Assembly (NCBI RefSeq): GCF_001557115.1
Contig: NZ_LSKQ01000230.1
Coordinates: 1 to 30,185 of the forward strand
DNA length: 30,185 nucleotides
Direction: 5' to 3'
From: Erythrobacter sp. CCH5-A1
GTDB taxonomy: Bacteria > Pseudomonadota > Alphaproteobacteria > Sphingomonadales > Sphingomonadaceae
In this document: in pieces, positions 23,721 through 30,185 of the stretch
Numbering within the stretch: the first letter of the stretch is position 1
Layout of the letters: each line of letters begins with the position of its first letter
The notes under the pieces: model-generated
Seen by the model: the letters and a program-made list of their open reading frames with translations, nothing else
Database searches by the model: none
What the model was told of the DNA's origin: nothing
Translations under genes and position numbers: made by a program

Positions 23721-25862
23721 TCAGAACCGCGCGCTGATCGAAACGTCGATCGAGCGTGGCCGCCCGAGCAGCCACTGCTCGTCATTATAGGTGGTGGTCG
23801 CGTAGTCCTTGTCGAACAGATTATAGACCCGCAGATTGGCCGCGACATTCTTCGTCACCGCGAAGGAGATGCCACCGTCGACCACGGCATAGCCGGGCAC
23901 ACGGAACTGATTTGCGTTGTCCGAGAAGGTCCGCCCGACATAGCGCAATCCAAGGCGCGTCTGGAGACGAGCAGTCACATCGTAGCTCAACCAGAGATTG
24001 GCGGTTGCTTCGGGCACATTGGGCGGAGTTTTGCCGTTGAACGATGTGCCGCCGCTCAGGAACGCGTCGAAACGCGCGTCAAGAATCGTGCCGTTGGCGT
24101 CGATCCCGAAACCGCCAGCGAGATCCAGTGTCAGCGAGGCTTCCAGTCCCTTCGCCGAACGCTGCCCCACCTGATCCTGTCTCGGCGGAAGGCTGCCCGG
24201 AACTGTCGCGAGAAGGTTCTTCTTGACGATCCGATAGGCGGCGAACGTGGCTAGACCGCGCCCGCCGAGGAAGCTGGCCTTGACGCCTGCTTCGACCTGA
24301 TCGCCAGTGGTGTTCTTGAAGGCTGCCTGACCAATGGAAAAGGTAATCAGGGAACCGAGCGGATCGACTGCGGTAGCGTATTGGCCATAGAGCGAGAGCG
24401 CTGAGGTTGGCTGGTAGACCGCCCCCACCCGCCAGGTGACATTGTGCAAGGTCTTGTCGAGCCGCAAGGCCTCGGTCGCCGTGCCACCGGCTCCATAACT
24501 CGTGACATAGCGCTTTACATTGGCACGGTCGAAATTGATCCCCGCAGATACCGACAGCCGATCGCTGATCGTCAGCCGATCCTCGGCAAAGAGCGAATAT
24601 TGACGGGTCCGGGTGCGATATTGGGGGCGCACGCCGAACGTATTGTAATAGAGGCCCGGATCGAAGCTGTAGGGATCGACCGGCTCGGCGAAACCGGGCG
24701 GCGGCACGTCAGAATCGAAATCGTTCGAATGCCTGAACTTGATGCCGTTGATGTCGAACCCGACCAGCAATTCGTTCTTCAGTCCGCCCCAGTTGCTGCG
24801 GAGAGTTGCATCGGTCTGCGCGCCGATCTGCGTCTGATCGTGATCAATGCCGTAGAAATCGAACCGGTCGATCTTCCCGGTAGCGCCATTCCAGAAATAG
24901 CTTTCGAGATTACGCCATTTGCGATGCGTGGTCAGGCGGTAGGCGGTGCTGCGGATACTGACAGAATCGCTCGGCGCCCATTCCGCCCGGATGGTCGTCC
25001 GGTTGTCCTTGAAGCGCATCAGGGCGTCGGTGACATTGTAGTTCCGGCGCTTGTTGCGATCGTCCAGCTTGCCGTCGATCAGCGGCGTGCCGAAATAGAG
25101 CATGGGTTCCTGGTCGCTGTAATCGTCCGACAATGTCAGGGTCAGCGTATCGGTGGGGCGTAATTGCACGGAGCCCGAGATCGCCAGGCCCTTCGAATCC
25201 CCACGATCGATCCAGCCATCCGATTGATTGCGGCTGATGTCGAAGCGATAGGCGATCAGCTCGTTCACAGGTCCACCCACGCCCGCGCCGATCCGCCAGC
25301 TGTTCTGGGAGCCATATCCCGCTTCCGCCTCGAACTCGGTGCGGTCGCTGTTCGGCTTCTTGGAGATGACGTTGACCGCCCCGCCGATTGCACCCTGGCC
25401 GTAAAGTACCGAGGCCGGGCCGCGCAGCACTTCGATACGGTCCACCGTCCAGGGATCGGTCGGAAAGGTGACGGTGCCTGCGCCCGGATAGAGGCGCACG
25501 CTGTCATAAAGCTGCATGATGGAGCCCGGCCCGCTGAAGCCCCGCGCGGCAAGGCCGGTGCCGCCGTTGCCGGGATTGGCGACGGAGCTAATTCCCGTTG
25601 CCCGTGTGACGGCATCGACGATCGACAAGTCACCGCGCGCACGGATTACGTCTCCGGCCAGAGTTTCGACGCTGGCCGGCGTCTCCAAGATGGTCAGGCC
25701 GAGGCGGCTTCCCGTTTGCGTGGGCGCGTTGGCATCGTCGGCGCGGGTGCCAAGCACGAGGATATCGGACTTGTCCCCTGCCTCGGCCGCATCTTCGGCA
25801 TAAGCGAGAGTCGGAAAAACGAGTGCGGCGAGCGCACTGCTGGTAACGATGGTCTTGATCAC
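23721..25862 (-). CDS. TonB-dependent outer-membrane receptor, B12-riboswitch controlled
   Basis: A 713-residue receptor with a signal peptide (MIKTIVTSSALAALVFPTLAYA, cleavage near residue 22) and a TonB-box-like DILVLGTR at 33-40. Its plug domain contains ETPASVETLAGDVIRARG, VLRGPASVLYGQGAIGGAVNVISKKP, and a 22-strand-type barrel follows, ending in a terminal phenylalanine. The plug is of the ferri-siderophore receptor type rather than classic BtuB. The start is a GTG at 25862 preceded 5 nt upstream by GGGGGAC; the open frame continuing to 26042 is leader RNA. Riboswitch control and the downstream NiCoT suggest a corrinoid or cobalt-chelate substrate. Which one is undetermined. Confidence 0.92.
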   Translation of the reverse strand: MIKTIVTSSALAALVFPTLAYAEDAAEAGDKSDILVLGTRADDANAPTQTGSRLGLTILETPASVETLAGDVIRARGDLSIVDAVTRATGISSVANPGNGGTGLAARGFSGPGSIMQLYDSVRLYPGAGTVTFPTDPWTVDRIEVLRGPASVLYGQGAIGGAVNVISKKPNSDRTEFEAEAGYGSQNSWRIGAGVGGPVNELIAYRFDISRNQSDGWIDRGDSKGLAISGSVQLRPTDTLTLTLSDDYSDQEPMLYFGTPLIDGKLDDRNKRRNYNVTDALMRFKDNRTTIRAEWAPSDSVSIRSTAYRLTTHRKWRNLESYFWNGATGKIDRFDFYGIDHDQTQIGAQTDATLRSNWGGLKNELLVGFDINGIKFRHSNDFDSDVPPPGFAEPVDPYSFDPGLYYNTFGVRPQYRTRTRQYSLFAEDRLTISDRLSVSAGINFDRANVKRYVTSYGAGGTATEALRLDKTLHNVTWRVGAVYQPTSALSLYGQYATAVDPLGSLITFSIGQAAFKNTTGDQVEAGVKASFLGGRGLATFAAYRIVKKNLLATVPGSLPPRQDQVGQRSAKGLEASLTLDLAGGFGIDANGTILDARFDAFLSGGTSFNGKTPPNVPEATANLWLSYDVTARLQTRLGLRYVGRTFSDNANQFRVPGYAVVDGGISFAVTKNVAANLRVYNLFDKDYATTTYNDEQWLLGRPRSIDVSISARF

Positions 25863-26046
25863 AATTAGTCCCCCGGCGTCTTGCGACGTGGCCAGGGCAA
25901 ACCCGCGCGAACGGGCGACACGCGCGGCGGCCGGACGCCATGGGCGGCCGACGCACGTCTCCGATGCGGCCCCAGCCGCTCGTTCGTCGCTCAGACGGAG
26001 TTCACCGTGCCGCGGCCATCCTCTGGACCAAGGCAAGAGCAACCAG
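25863..26046 (-). promoter_or_regulatory. Expression platform between riboswitch 2 and the TonB receptor
   Basis: A 184-nt leader without a gene. The part at 25983-26043 is homologous to the cobW leader segment. It keeps the CACGGTGAACTCCGTCTGAGCGACGAA block, whose ACGG/CCGT can form a small hairpin. The downstream half diverges. A CGTC-GCAA-GACG hairpin with a GNRA-type loop lies just before the ribosome site GGGGGAC at 25874-25868. No oligo-U tract is seen. Confidence 0.45.
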
Positions 26047-26257
26047 ACGCCGGCAGGTCTCCTGGCTCACGGGTCACAGCTTGATGCACGCCTTCCCAGA
26101 CCTCGCATGATTTAGCGTCCGGCCCAGTGGCTGCCCCTTCAAAGAGGAGCGATGTGCATCGCGCTATCCGCTTACAGTTGCAGAGACAGCCGCGGATTTG
26201 GAAGAAAGCTTCCGCACCGCATTCCCGATTAAGCCCCTTTCGGAGGCACCGGCGCGA
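26047..26257 (-). ncRNA. Cobalamin riboswitch aptamer upstream of the TonB receptor operon
   Basis: Carries all cobalamin-element blocks on the minus strand: GCGCCGG P1, GGGAATGCGGTGCGG, CTGTCTCTGCAACTGTAAGCGG, GCGCGATGCACAT, the B12 box GCCACTG at 26131-26125, GGGAAGGCGTGCATCAAGCTGTGACC, and CAGGAGACCTGCCGGCG. Compared with the cobW riboswitch the core is nearly identical, with compensatory changes in a stem (GGAAGCTTTCTTCC versus GGGAGCTTGCTCCC). That shows two paralogous functional RNAs. It probably represses the receptor/PepSY/NiCoT operon when B12 is abundant. Confidence 0.95.
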
Positions 26258-26264
26258 TCAATGA

Positions 26265-26284
26265 AAGCCGGAACAGTCCGGCTT
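26265..26284. repeat. Hairpin-forming inverted repeat just upstream of riboswitch 2
   Basis: A perfect 8-bp inverted repeat, AAGCCGGA / TCCGGCTT, with an ACAG loop. It lies 8 nt before the aptamer. On the minus strand it is followed by TCATTG rather than an oligo-T run, so it is at best a weak terminator for transcription coming from the Toprim gene. It could also be an operator. Confidence 0.45.
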
Positions 26285-26510
26285 GCGATTCCTCGCTTAA
26301 CTGAAGTGATCGGAAAAGCCAATAACGCTTGGAGCAGAGATTGAATCAACGATTACTGCATCCCGCGCCACCATTGCCATTGGCACGGCCAGAGCGCACC
26401 AACCGCGCGCACTCGATTTGAATGGCGGGTTTTCACTGAACCTATCGTTGGCCATCGGACTCCTGTACGGCCGAAAGTGGTCGGCAGCCGACACTCATGC
26501 TGATGTTCAT
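26285..26510. other. Intergenic stretch with no recognisable gene
   Basis: About 226 nt between the riboswitch-2 region and the Toprim gene. Short open frames exist on both strands (26297-26494 minus, 26418-26600 plus), but none has a convincing ribosome site or recognisable product. It probably contains the promoter for the riboswitch-2 operon. It is also the transition from the B12/cobalt region to the plasmid-like region. Confidence 0.4.
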
Positions 26511-27347
26511 TCAACGGATATGGCTCTGAACTTCCGCCCAGTCGTGGAAACGCCTTGGCGGTGGATCACGAATGATCTGCCTTTCCGGTATGCTGTGTGA
26601 TCCAACTGCCGCCATTGCAGCAGTTCGTCCTGGGTCATCGTTATCCTTGGCGATGTAAAGGGTGCCAACATGCTCTGGAACCTTGATCAGCGCGAGACGC
26701 TCATTCCCGAGTGCTGCCCAGCACGGGACTCCTTTAATCTGAGCATAGCTTGCCGCATCCTCCATGCCCTCAGCAATGGCGAGCACGTTGCCTTCGAACT
26801 GTGGAGCCCAAGCACCCTGTCCGGGTTTGCCGAGCATGAATTTGCCCTCATGCCATGTTCCGTCGTTCGTAAGCCTGATCCGCTGGATCGCCGTCATCCG
26901 GTGTCCGGTTCTGACCGCGACCAGCAACGCAGGCCGGAAGGTGGTTCTGGGCTTGCGGCCGAACGGGCACCTTGGATGAAAGCGTAAGTCGGGGAGGTCG
27001 ACAGGCAGTCGACGCGATCGAAGGTAGACTTCGCCGAGCGTCCCGCGGATCTCTGTGCCCTGATCCCAGATCCTTCTGACGTTGGGCGCAGTTCCTTCTG
27101 GACGGTAGCTCGGCGAAGGGGAATTCAGGATCGGTTTGGTCCGACCGATTGCGCGCAGGACATCCTCGCTGCGGCATCCCGCAAAACAGTGGACCAGAAT
27201 ACCTCGCTCGCCCTGCCGGACTGAAAGCGACGGCGTTCGGTCTGCGTGCGCGGGGCAGACGCACATCGCATAGGAACCGTGCCAACGGCCCTTCAGTGCA
27301 GCAACGATGTCGATGGTCTCCTGGGTGGGTCTGAGCGTAATCAGCAT
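26511..27347 (-). CDS. CHC2 zinc-finger/Toprim domain protein (mobile-element primase-like)
   Basis: A 278-residue protein. Its N-terminal CHC2-type zinc finger is visible as C29/C31, H34 (CPAHADRTPSLSV) and C54-x3-C58 (VHCFAGC). The central block SRRLPVDLPDLRFHP is typical of plasmid and phage primase-helicase-like proteins. A C-terminal Toprim domain has the EGMEDA glutamate motif at 193-198 and KDNDDPG at 234-240. It is smaller than DnaG and lacks a helicase domain, like many plasmid and ICE Toprim proteins. The ATG at 27347 follows GAGGAG at good spacing. It is divergent from the lytic transglycosylase, with a 187-nt shared upstream region. Confidence 0.88.
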   Translation of the reverse strand: MLITLRPTQETIDIVAALKGRWHGSYAMCVCPAHADRTPSLSVRQGERGILVHCFAGCRSEDVLRAIGRTKPILNSPSPSYRPEGTAPNVRRIWDQGTEIRGTLGEVYLRSRRLPVDLPDLRFHPRCPFGRKPRTTFRPALLVAVRTGHRMTAIQRIRLTNDGTWHEGKFMLGKPGQGAWAPQFEGNVLAIAEGMEDAASYAQIKGVPCWAALGNERLALIKVPEHVGTLYIAKDNDDPGRTAAMAAVGSHSIPERQIIRDPPPRRFHDWAEVQSHIR

Positions 27348-27534
27348 AAATTCGCTCCTCTCAGCTAAGCCTCACCATCTTTCCCCTTTGGATCGACCCG
27401 ACCTTCTCCGGCACGGCTCGCGATGGCCAACGACGTTTTCGTCTATGCGATGCCAGATTCTGGGCGATTGCCATGCGCCGCCTGTTCATTTAGAAAAGTG
27501 GGGCGATATCCGAACCACGCCGAAAGGTGTGGTC
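27348..27534. promoter_or_regulatory. Divergent upstream region between Toprim gene and lytic transglycosylase
   Basis: A 187-nt gap between two divergent starts that must hold signals for one or both. I see no confident promoter boxes or operator repeats. The reading frame of the transglycosylase stays open to 27307 by chance, overlapping the Toprim gene, but has no signal-peptide-like start there. Confidence 0.35.
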
Positions 27535-28416
27535 ATGAAAAATCTTCTATTTTTGCTGGTCGCTTTGACGCCGACGCCATCATCGGCGCGCGAAGCCATT
27601 CTCGACGTGTTTTCGCCAGAGGCAAAACCGGACTTCGCTGTGCTCGCCCCACAGTTGCGCGGGGCGGTCGATCTCGAGCAATCAGTGGAACCGCCTCCGG
27701 CTCCAGTGGATGTGTTTTCACCAGAGTTGCACGGCGACTTTGAGTTGGTCCCTCACAGCTTCACGATCAATCCCTATGCCGCGCGTCCCGCTGTTCCTTC
27801 GTGGATGCGGGCAGGTGCATCATTCATGAGCCCTGCTTCTTCACCCTTCCGCCCTTCGCAGGATGACCTACTCTGCCAGTCCCGCAGCTTCTTCCCGCGA
27901 TATGGTATCAGCGGCGATGCTCAGGCTCGCCGGACCGCCTATTTCAACCTGATCGTCGAGGTCGCTTGCGATGCCGGCGTGCCCGTTGTTCTGTTTGACG
28001 CCTTGCTGGCGCAGGAAAGCAGATATCGTCCCTTCGCGCGCAGCAGTGCTGGGGCGATGGGCATGGCTCAGTTGATGCCTGGCACGGCCCAATATCTACG
28101 GGTCACCGACCCTTGGGATGTTCGGCAAAACCTTGTCGGCGGTGCGCGGTATCTGCGCGAGCAGCTCGATCGCTTCGGGACATGGGAGCTTGCACTGGCT
28201 GCCTACAATGCTGGCCCGGGACGCGTGGACCAGTTTGGCGGCATCCCGCCGTTTCGTGAGACCCGCAACTATGTGCGCACGATCATGGGCTCGATTGGCA
28301 TTCCGAATTCGACCGGCGGCGTGTCGCTGGCTTCGGCAGCAATTCCCGCGCCCAATCCGTTTCGCCGGGTACTGCTTGCCTCATTCGAGGGAGGATCAGA
28401 CGTCCCAGAACACTGA
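27535..28416 (+). CDS. Secreted lytic transglycosylase (VirB1-like, SLT domain)
   Basis: A 293-residue peptidoglycan lytic transglycosylase, likely periplasmic. The signal peptide is MKNLLFLLVALTPTPSSA (residues 1-18). A linker has two copies of a DVFSPE(x4)DF motif at 24-34 and 59-69. The SLT domain has the catalytic glutamate E161 in LLAQESRYRPFA, then GAMGMAQLMPGTAQYL and AAYNAGPGRV. The start at 27535 follows AAAGGTG at 7-9 nt and gives the signal peptide. Such enzymes open the cell wall for type IV secretion/conjugation, which fits the adjacent replication genes. The last 21 nt overlap the convergent small membrane-protein gene. Confidence 0.9.
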   Translation: MKNLLFLLVALTPTPSSAREAILDVFSPEAKPDFAVLAPQLRGAVDLEQSVEPPPAPVDVFSPELHGDFELVPHSFTINPYAARPAVPSWMRAGASFMSPASSPFRPSQDDLLCQSRSFFPRYGISGDAQARRTAYFNLIVEVACDAGVPVVLFDALLAQESRYRPFARSSAGAMGMAQLMPGTAQYLRVTDPWDVRQNLVGGARYLREQLDRFGTWELALAAYNAGPGRVDQFGGIPPFRETRNYVRTIMGSIGIPNSTGGVSLASAAIPAPNPFRRVLLASFEGGSDVPEH

Positions 28417-28671
28417 GAACCCGGTAGCCCACGCATAGTACACGCTGATCGCGAGGATGACGGGCGTGCCCTTGAGGTAGTTGAGCTGCCAGCGCAGCCA
28501 AAGCTTCGGGATGACCAGAGCTTTCTGGAGCCCCGTTTGGTGCGTGGGTCGCCACCTGCCACTCCGCCAGTCGTCAGCCGTGACGATAACTGCGAGCACT
28601 GCGCAGATCAGCGCCATCATTCCCACGCCAATGTAGAGCGATGTCCAAGCGATAAGGGCTTCGTGCTTCAT
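28396..28671 (-). CDS. Small two-helix membrane protein downstream of repC
   Basis: 91 residues with hydrophobic segments at about 8-31 and 69-88, separated by a basic, tryptophan-rich loop (DDWRSGRWRPTHQTGLQKALVIPKLWLRWQ). I recognise no family. It starts 9 nt after the repC stop, without a strong ribosome site, so it is probably co-translated with repC. Its 3' end overlaps the end of the convergent transglycosylase by 21 nt. The position suggests a mobile-element accessory or transfer function, but nothing in the sequence proves it. Confidence 0.65.
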   Translation of the reverse strand: MKHEALIAWTSLYIGVGMMALICAVLAVIVTADDWRSGRWRPTHQTGLQKALVIPKLWLRWQLNYLKGTPVILAISVYYAWATGFSVFWDV

Positions 28672-28680
28672 GAGTCGTGC

Positions 28681-30042
28681 CTAGTGCATCGATGGTTGAA
28701 CAGAGATACGCATATTCGACGCCCTTGTATCCCCCTGGCCGAATACTGTCTTTCTGCGGCCGAGCAGCGTGTGGCCGAGATTGAGCTCACCGCTGCGGGC
28801 GCGCCGCACCAGCGCCTGCATGTATGCATCGGGGGTCTTGCGGATTTGTCCGCTCGCCAAGTGATGCCCGGTGATCAGCGCGCACAGGAGTGCGATCTCT
28901 GTCCCCAGTATGGCGCTTGCCCGAGCGGTCGTAGCCTGACCTATCTGGCAGACGCGAGCGACCGCGTGGAGCTCGCTCAGGCCGGGTTGTCTCCCAATAT
29001 TGACCATGCCGTCGATGAAAGGGAAGAGGGCAAGGGCGTCGGCCCAAACGAAACCCGATCGCTTGATCCCGTAGACATCATTCGGGTCGGCCGAGACCAG
29101 CGCATTCTTGCACGCATTGGCTGCTTCTTGCTTCGCCCTGTCGGCATCGGACGTGGTTTGAACCTCATGCGGTTCCTGTCGGCAAGCGCCCTCTGCCAAG
29201 CCGTATACAGATTCAAGAGCTTCTTCAGGACTGTATTGATGGTGATCATCCCGGCGCACCCTAGTGTCCCCGGGAGGTGTCAGTGACGCAATCTCGGCGA
29301 GCGCTATGCGCTCTGACAACCGATCAAGGAGCCGCGCTGCGACCTCGGCGAGCCGGCTCAGTACCCTGATCGCGATGGTAGACCCTTTTCGCCTCTGGCA
29401 TGTGCGCCGCGCCGCAGAGATCGCATCGAGCTTCTTTCGGACCTTGTCAGCCCAAGGGTGGCCCTGCTCGAACGGCCGCAGCAGCCGGTAGGCGCTGCTG
29501 GTCGCCTTTCGAATTTCGTTGGGCAGGATTAGATTCTGCTCGGCCAGGGCTTTCTCTGTTGCAGCCAACTCGGTGAGGTAGTCCTCGAGGAGCAATAGCG
29601 GGGCCAGCGACCATCCTGATGCGTCAGAGCGATCCCCGTTCTTTCGTGACCCAAGAAATCGCTTGCCGTTGCCGGCGAGGCAATGGGGGATGATCAGACC
29701 GTATTCGGCAAGGCGCCTTATGTTCTTGCGTGCAGCGGTCCATCCGATCCGGCATTTGAGGTGGTCGTTCGAGGCGGCAATGAGCGGGCCGCAGCGGCTG
29801 TCCCAGTCGACATTCATCGCGGCGATGCTCGCGGCGGCATGGTAAAGATCGCGCCAGACAATCCTCGGAACATCGATCGTCACCGGCGGGACTCTCATGA
29901 AGGTCTCAATGATATCGAGCAGCTTGCGCCTGCGGTGCCTGCCCGCATCTTCGGACCCCTGTTGCCGAAATCCGCGCATCATCTTGCCGACGCGTGCTGC
30001 ATGCCTCGCCCGGTCTATGGGGTCGTCCATCAAGCTGATCAT
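28681..30042 (-). CDS. repC: RepC-family plasmid replication initiation protein
   Basis: A 453-residue protein resembling RepC of repABC-type alphaproteobacterial plasmids. The region around residues 101-150 has the winged-helix-like GWTAARKNIRRLAEYGLIIP, then NGKRFLGSRKNG and GWSLAPL, corresponding to the RepC pattern of nucleic-acid-binding helices followed by NGKRY...GFDLSPL. A long helical middle and a C-terminal domain follow (SELHAVARVCQIGQATTARASAILG, RKTPDAYMQALVRRARSGELNLGHTLLGR), the latter close to the usual RepC end. The ATG at 30042 has a weak ribosome site; an ATG four codons later is possible. No repA or repB lies within the visible upstream 143 nt. Confidence 0.85.
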   Translation of the reverse strand: MISLMDDPIDRARHAARVGKMMRGFRQQGSEDAGRHRRRKLLDIIETFMRVPPVTIDVPRIVWRDLYHAAASIAAMNVDWDSRCGPLIAASNDHLKCRIGWTAARKNIRRLAEYGLIIPHCLAGNGKRFLGSRKNGDRSDASGWSLAPLLLLEDYLTELAATEKALAEQNLILPNEIRKATSSAYRLLRPFEQGHPWADKVRKKLDAISAARRTCQRRKGSTIAIRVLSRLAEVAARLLDRLSERIALAEIASLTPPGDTRVRRDDHHQYSPEEALESVYGLAEGACRQEPHEVQTTSDADRAKQEAANACKNALVSADPNDVYGIKRSGFVWADALALFPFIDGMVNIGRQPGLSELHAVARVCQIGQATTARASAILGTEIALLCALITGHHLASGQIRKTPDAYMQALVRRARSGELNLGHTLLGRRKTVFGQGDTRASNMRISVQPSMH

Positions 30043-30070
30043 GGTCAGCTGTTGTTAGCGTCCGCGCTCG

Positions 30071-30093
30071 TGGTGTAATTTCTGGTGTAGATT
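30071..30093. repeat. Tandem 12-bp-spaced direct repeat upstream of repC
   Basis: TGGTGTAATTT followed by TGGTGTAGATT, two copies with a 12-bp period. They sit 29-51 bp upstream of the repC start, next to a long palindrome. The arrangement could be a small iteron- or operator-like site. Only two copies are visible. Confidence 0.4.
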
Positions 30094-30099
30094 GAGGTG

Positions 30100-30135
30100 A
30101 TCGCGCGGGGTGGGGCATGCCCCACCCCGCGCGAT
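30100..30135. repeat. Perfect 36-bp palindrome upstream of repC
   Basis: A perfect inverted repeat centred between 30117 and 30118. Each arm is ATCGCGCGGGGTGGGGCA and there is no loop. In RNA it would form a very stable hairpin on either strand, with TTTCGATC following on the plus strand, which resembles but does not strictly match an intrinsic terminator. Alternatives are a protein-binding site (partition or Rep) or a cruciform element of the replication region. Confidence 0.75.
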
Positions 30136-30185
30136 TTCGATCTCGGTGGCCACCGGGCTCATTGGTAAGGTGGAGTTTCCAAGCT

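Noticed and set aside
25863..26042. Open-frame extension of the TonB receptor giving 773 residues
   Set aside because: It is leader RNA following the riboswitch; the GTG at 25862 has a ribosome site and yields a proper signal peptide.
26297..26600. Short open frames on both strands as genes in the gap before the Toprim gene
   Set aside because: No ribosome sites, no recognisable product, and mutual overlap; treated as intergenic.
27307..27534. Longer transglycosylase frame starting at 27307
   Set aside because: It overlaps the start of the divergent Toprim gene and hides the signal peptide that begins at 27535.
30100..30135. Calling the 36-bp palindrome an intrinsic terminator outright
   Set aside because: The T-run after the stem is only three bases before being broken, and no gene ending next to it is visible in the window; kept as a palindrome of unknown role.

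Overview
The window is a stretch of high-GC alphaproteobacterial DNA. The set of aerobic cob genes, the TonB receptor/PepSY pair and the RepC-type replication protein suggest a sphingomonad (Sphingomonadales). That placement is inferred from gene content, not from a marker gene.

Positions 1-20150 hold an almost complete oxygen-dependent cobalamin (vitamin B12) operon on the minus strand. Reading from its 5' end it runs cobW, cobN, cobG, cobH, cobI, cobJ, [cobK on the opposite strand], cobL, cobE, cobM, cobB, cobA, cobF, cobO, bluB, a DUF1636 gene, cobT, a ribazole-phosphatase-like gene, cobS, cobD (threonine-phosphate decarboxylase), cbiB and cobQ, which is cut by the left edge. Most junctions are 4-nt start/stop overlaps, so the genes are probably co-transcribed and translationally coupled. 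The products cover corrin ring methylation and contraction from uroporphyrinogen III, cobalt insertion, a,c-diamidation, adenosylation, amidation, aminopropanol attachment, lower-ligand (dimethylbenzimidazole) synthesis and activation, and final assembly. Not seen here: the CobS/CobT cobaltochelatase partners of CobN, the CobP/CobU kinase-guanylyltransferase and a CobR reductase.

Positions 20150-20590 hold a cobalamin riboswitch in front of cobW. Positions 25862-26257 hold a second, clearly homologous riboswitch leader. It heads a three-gene minus-strand operon: a TonB-dependent outer-membrane receptor, a PepSY-type membrane protein with candidate haem-ligand histidines, and a NiCoT nickel/cobalt permease. 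Together these look like a B12-repressed route for cobalt (perhaps chelated cobalt) from outside the cell to the cytoplasm, feeding the biosynthetic operon. A small unrecognised gene of lower GC lies between the two operons.

From about 26.3 kb to the right end the content changes to mobile-element functions: a CHC2/Toprim primase-like protein, a secreted VirB1-like lytic transglycosylase, a small two-helix membrane protein, and a RepC-family replication initiator with a perfect 36-bp palindrome upstream. The B12/cobalt region therefore sits directly beside plasmid or integrative-element backbone genes and may be plasmid-borne. I found no tRNA, rRNA, CRISPR array or insertion sequence.
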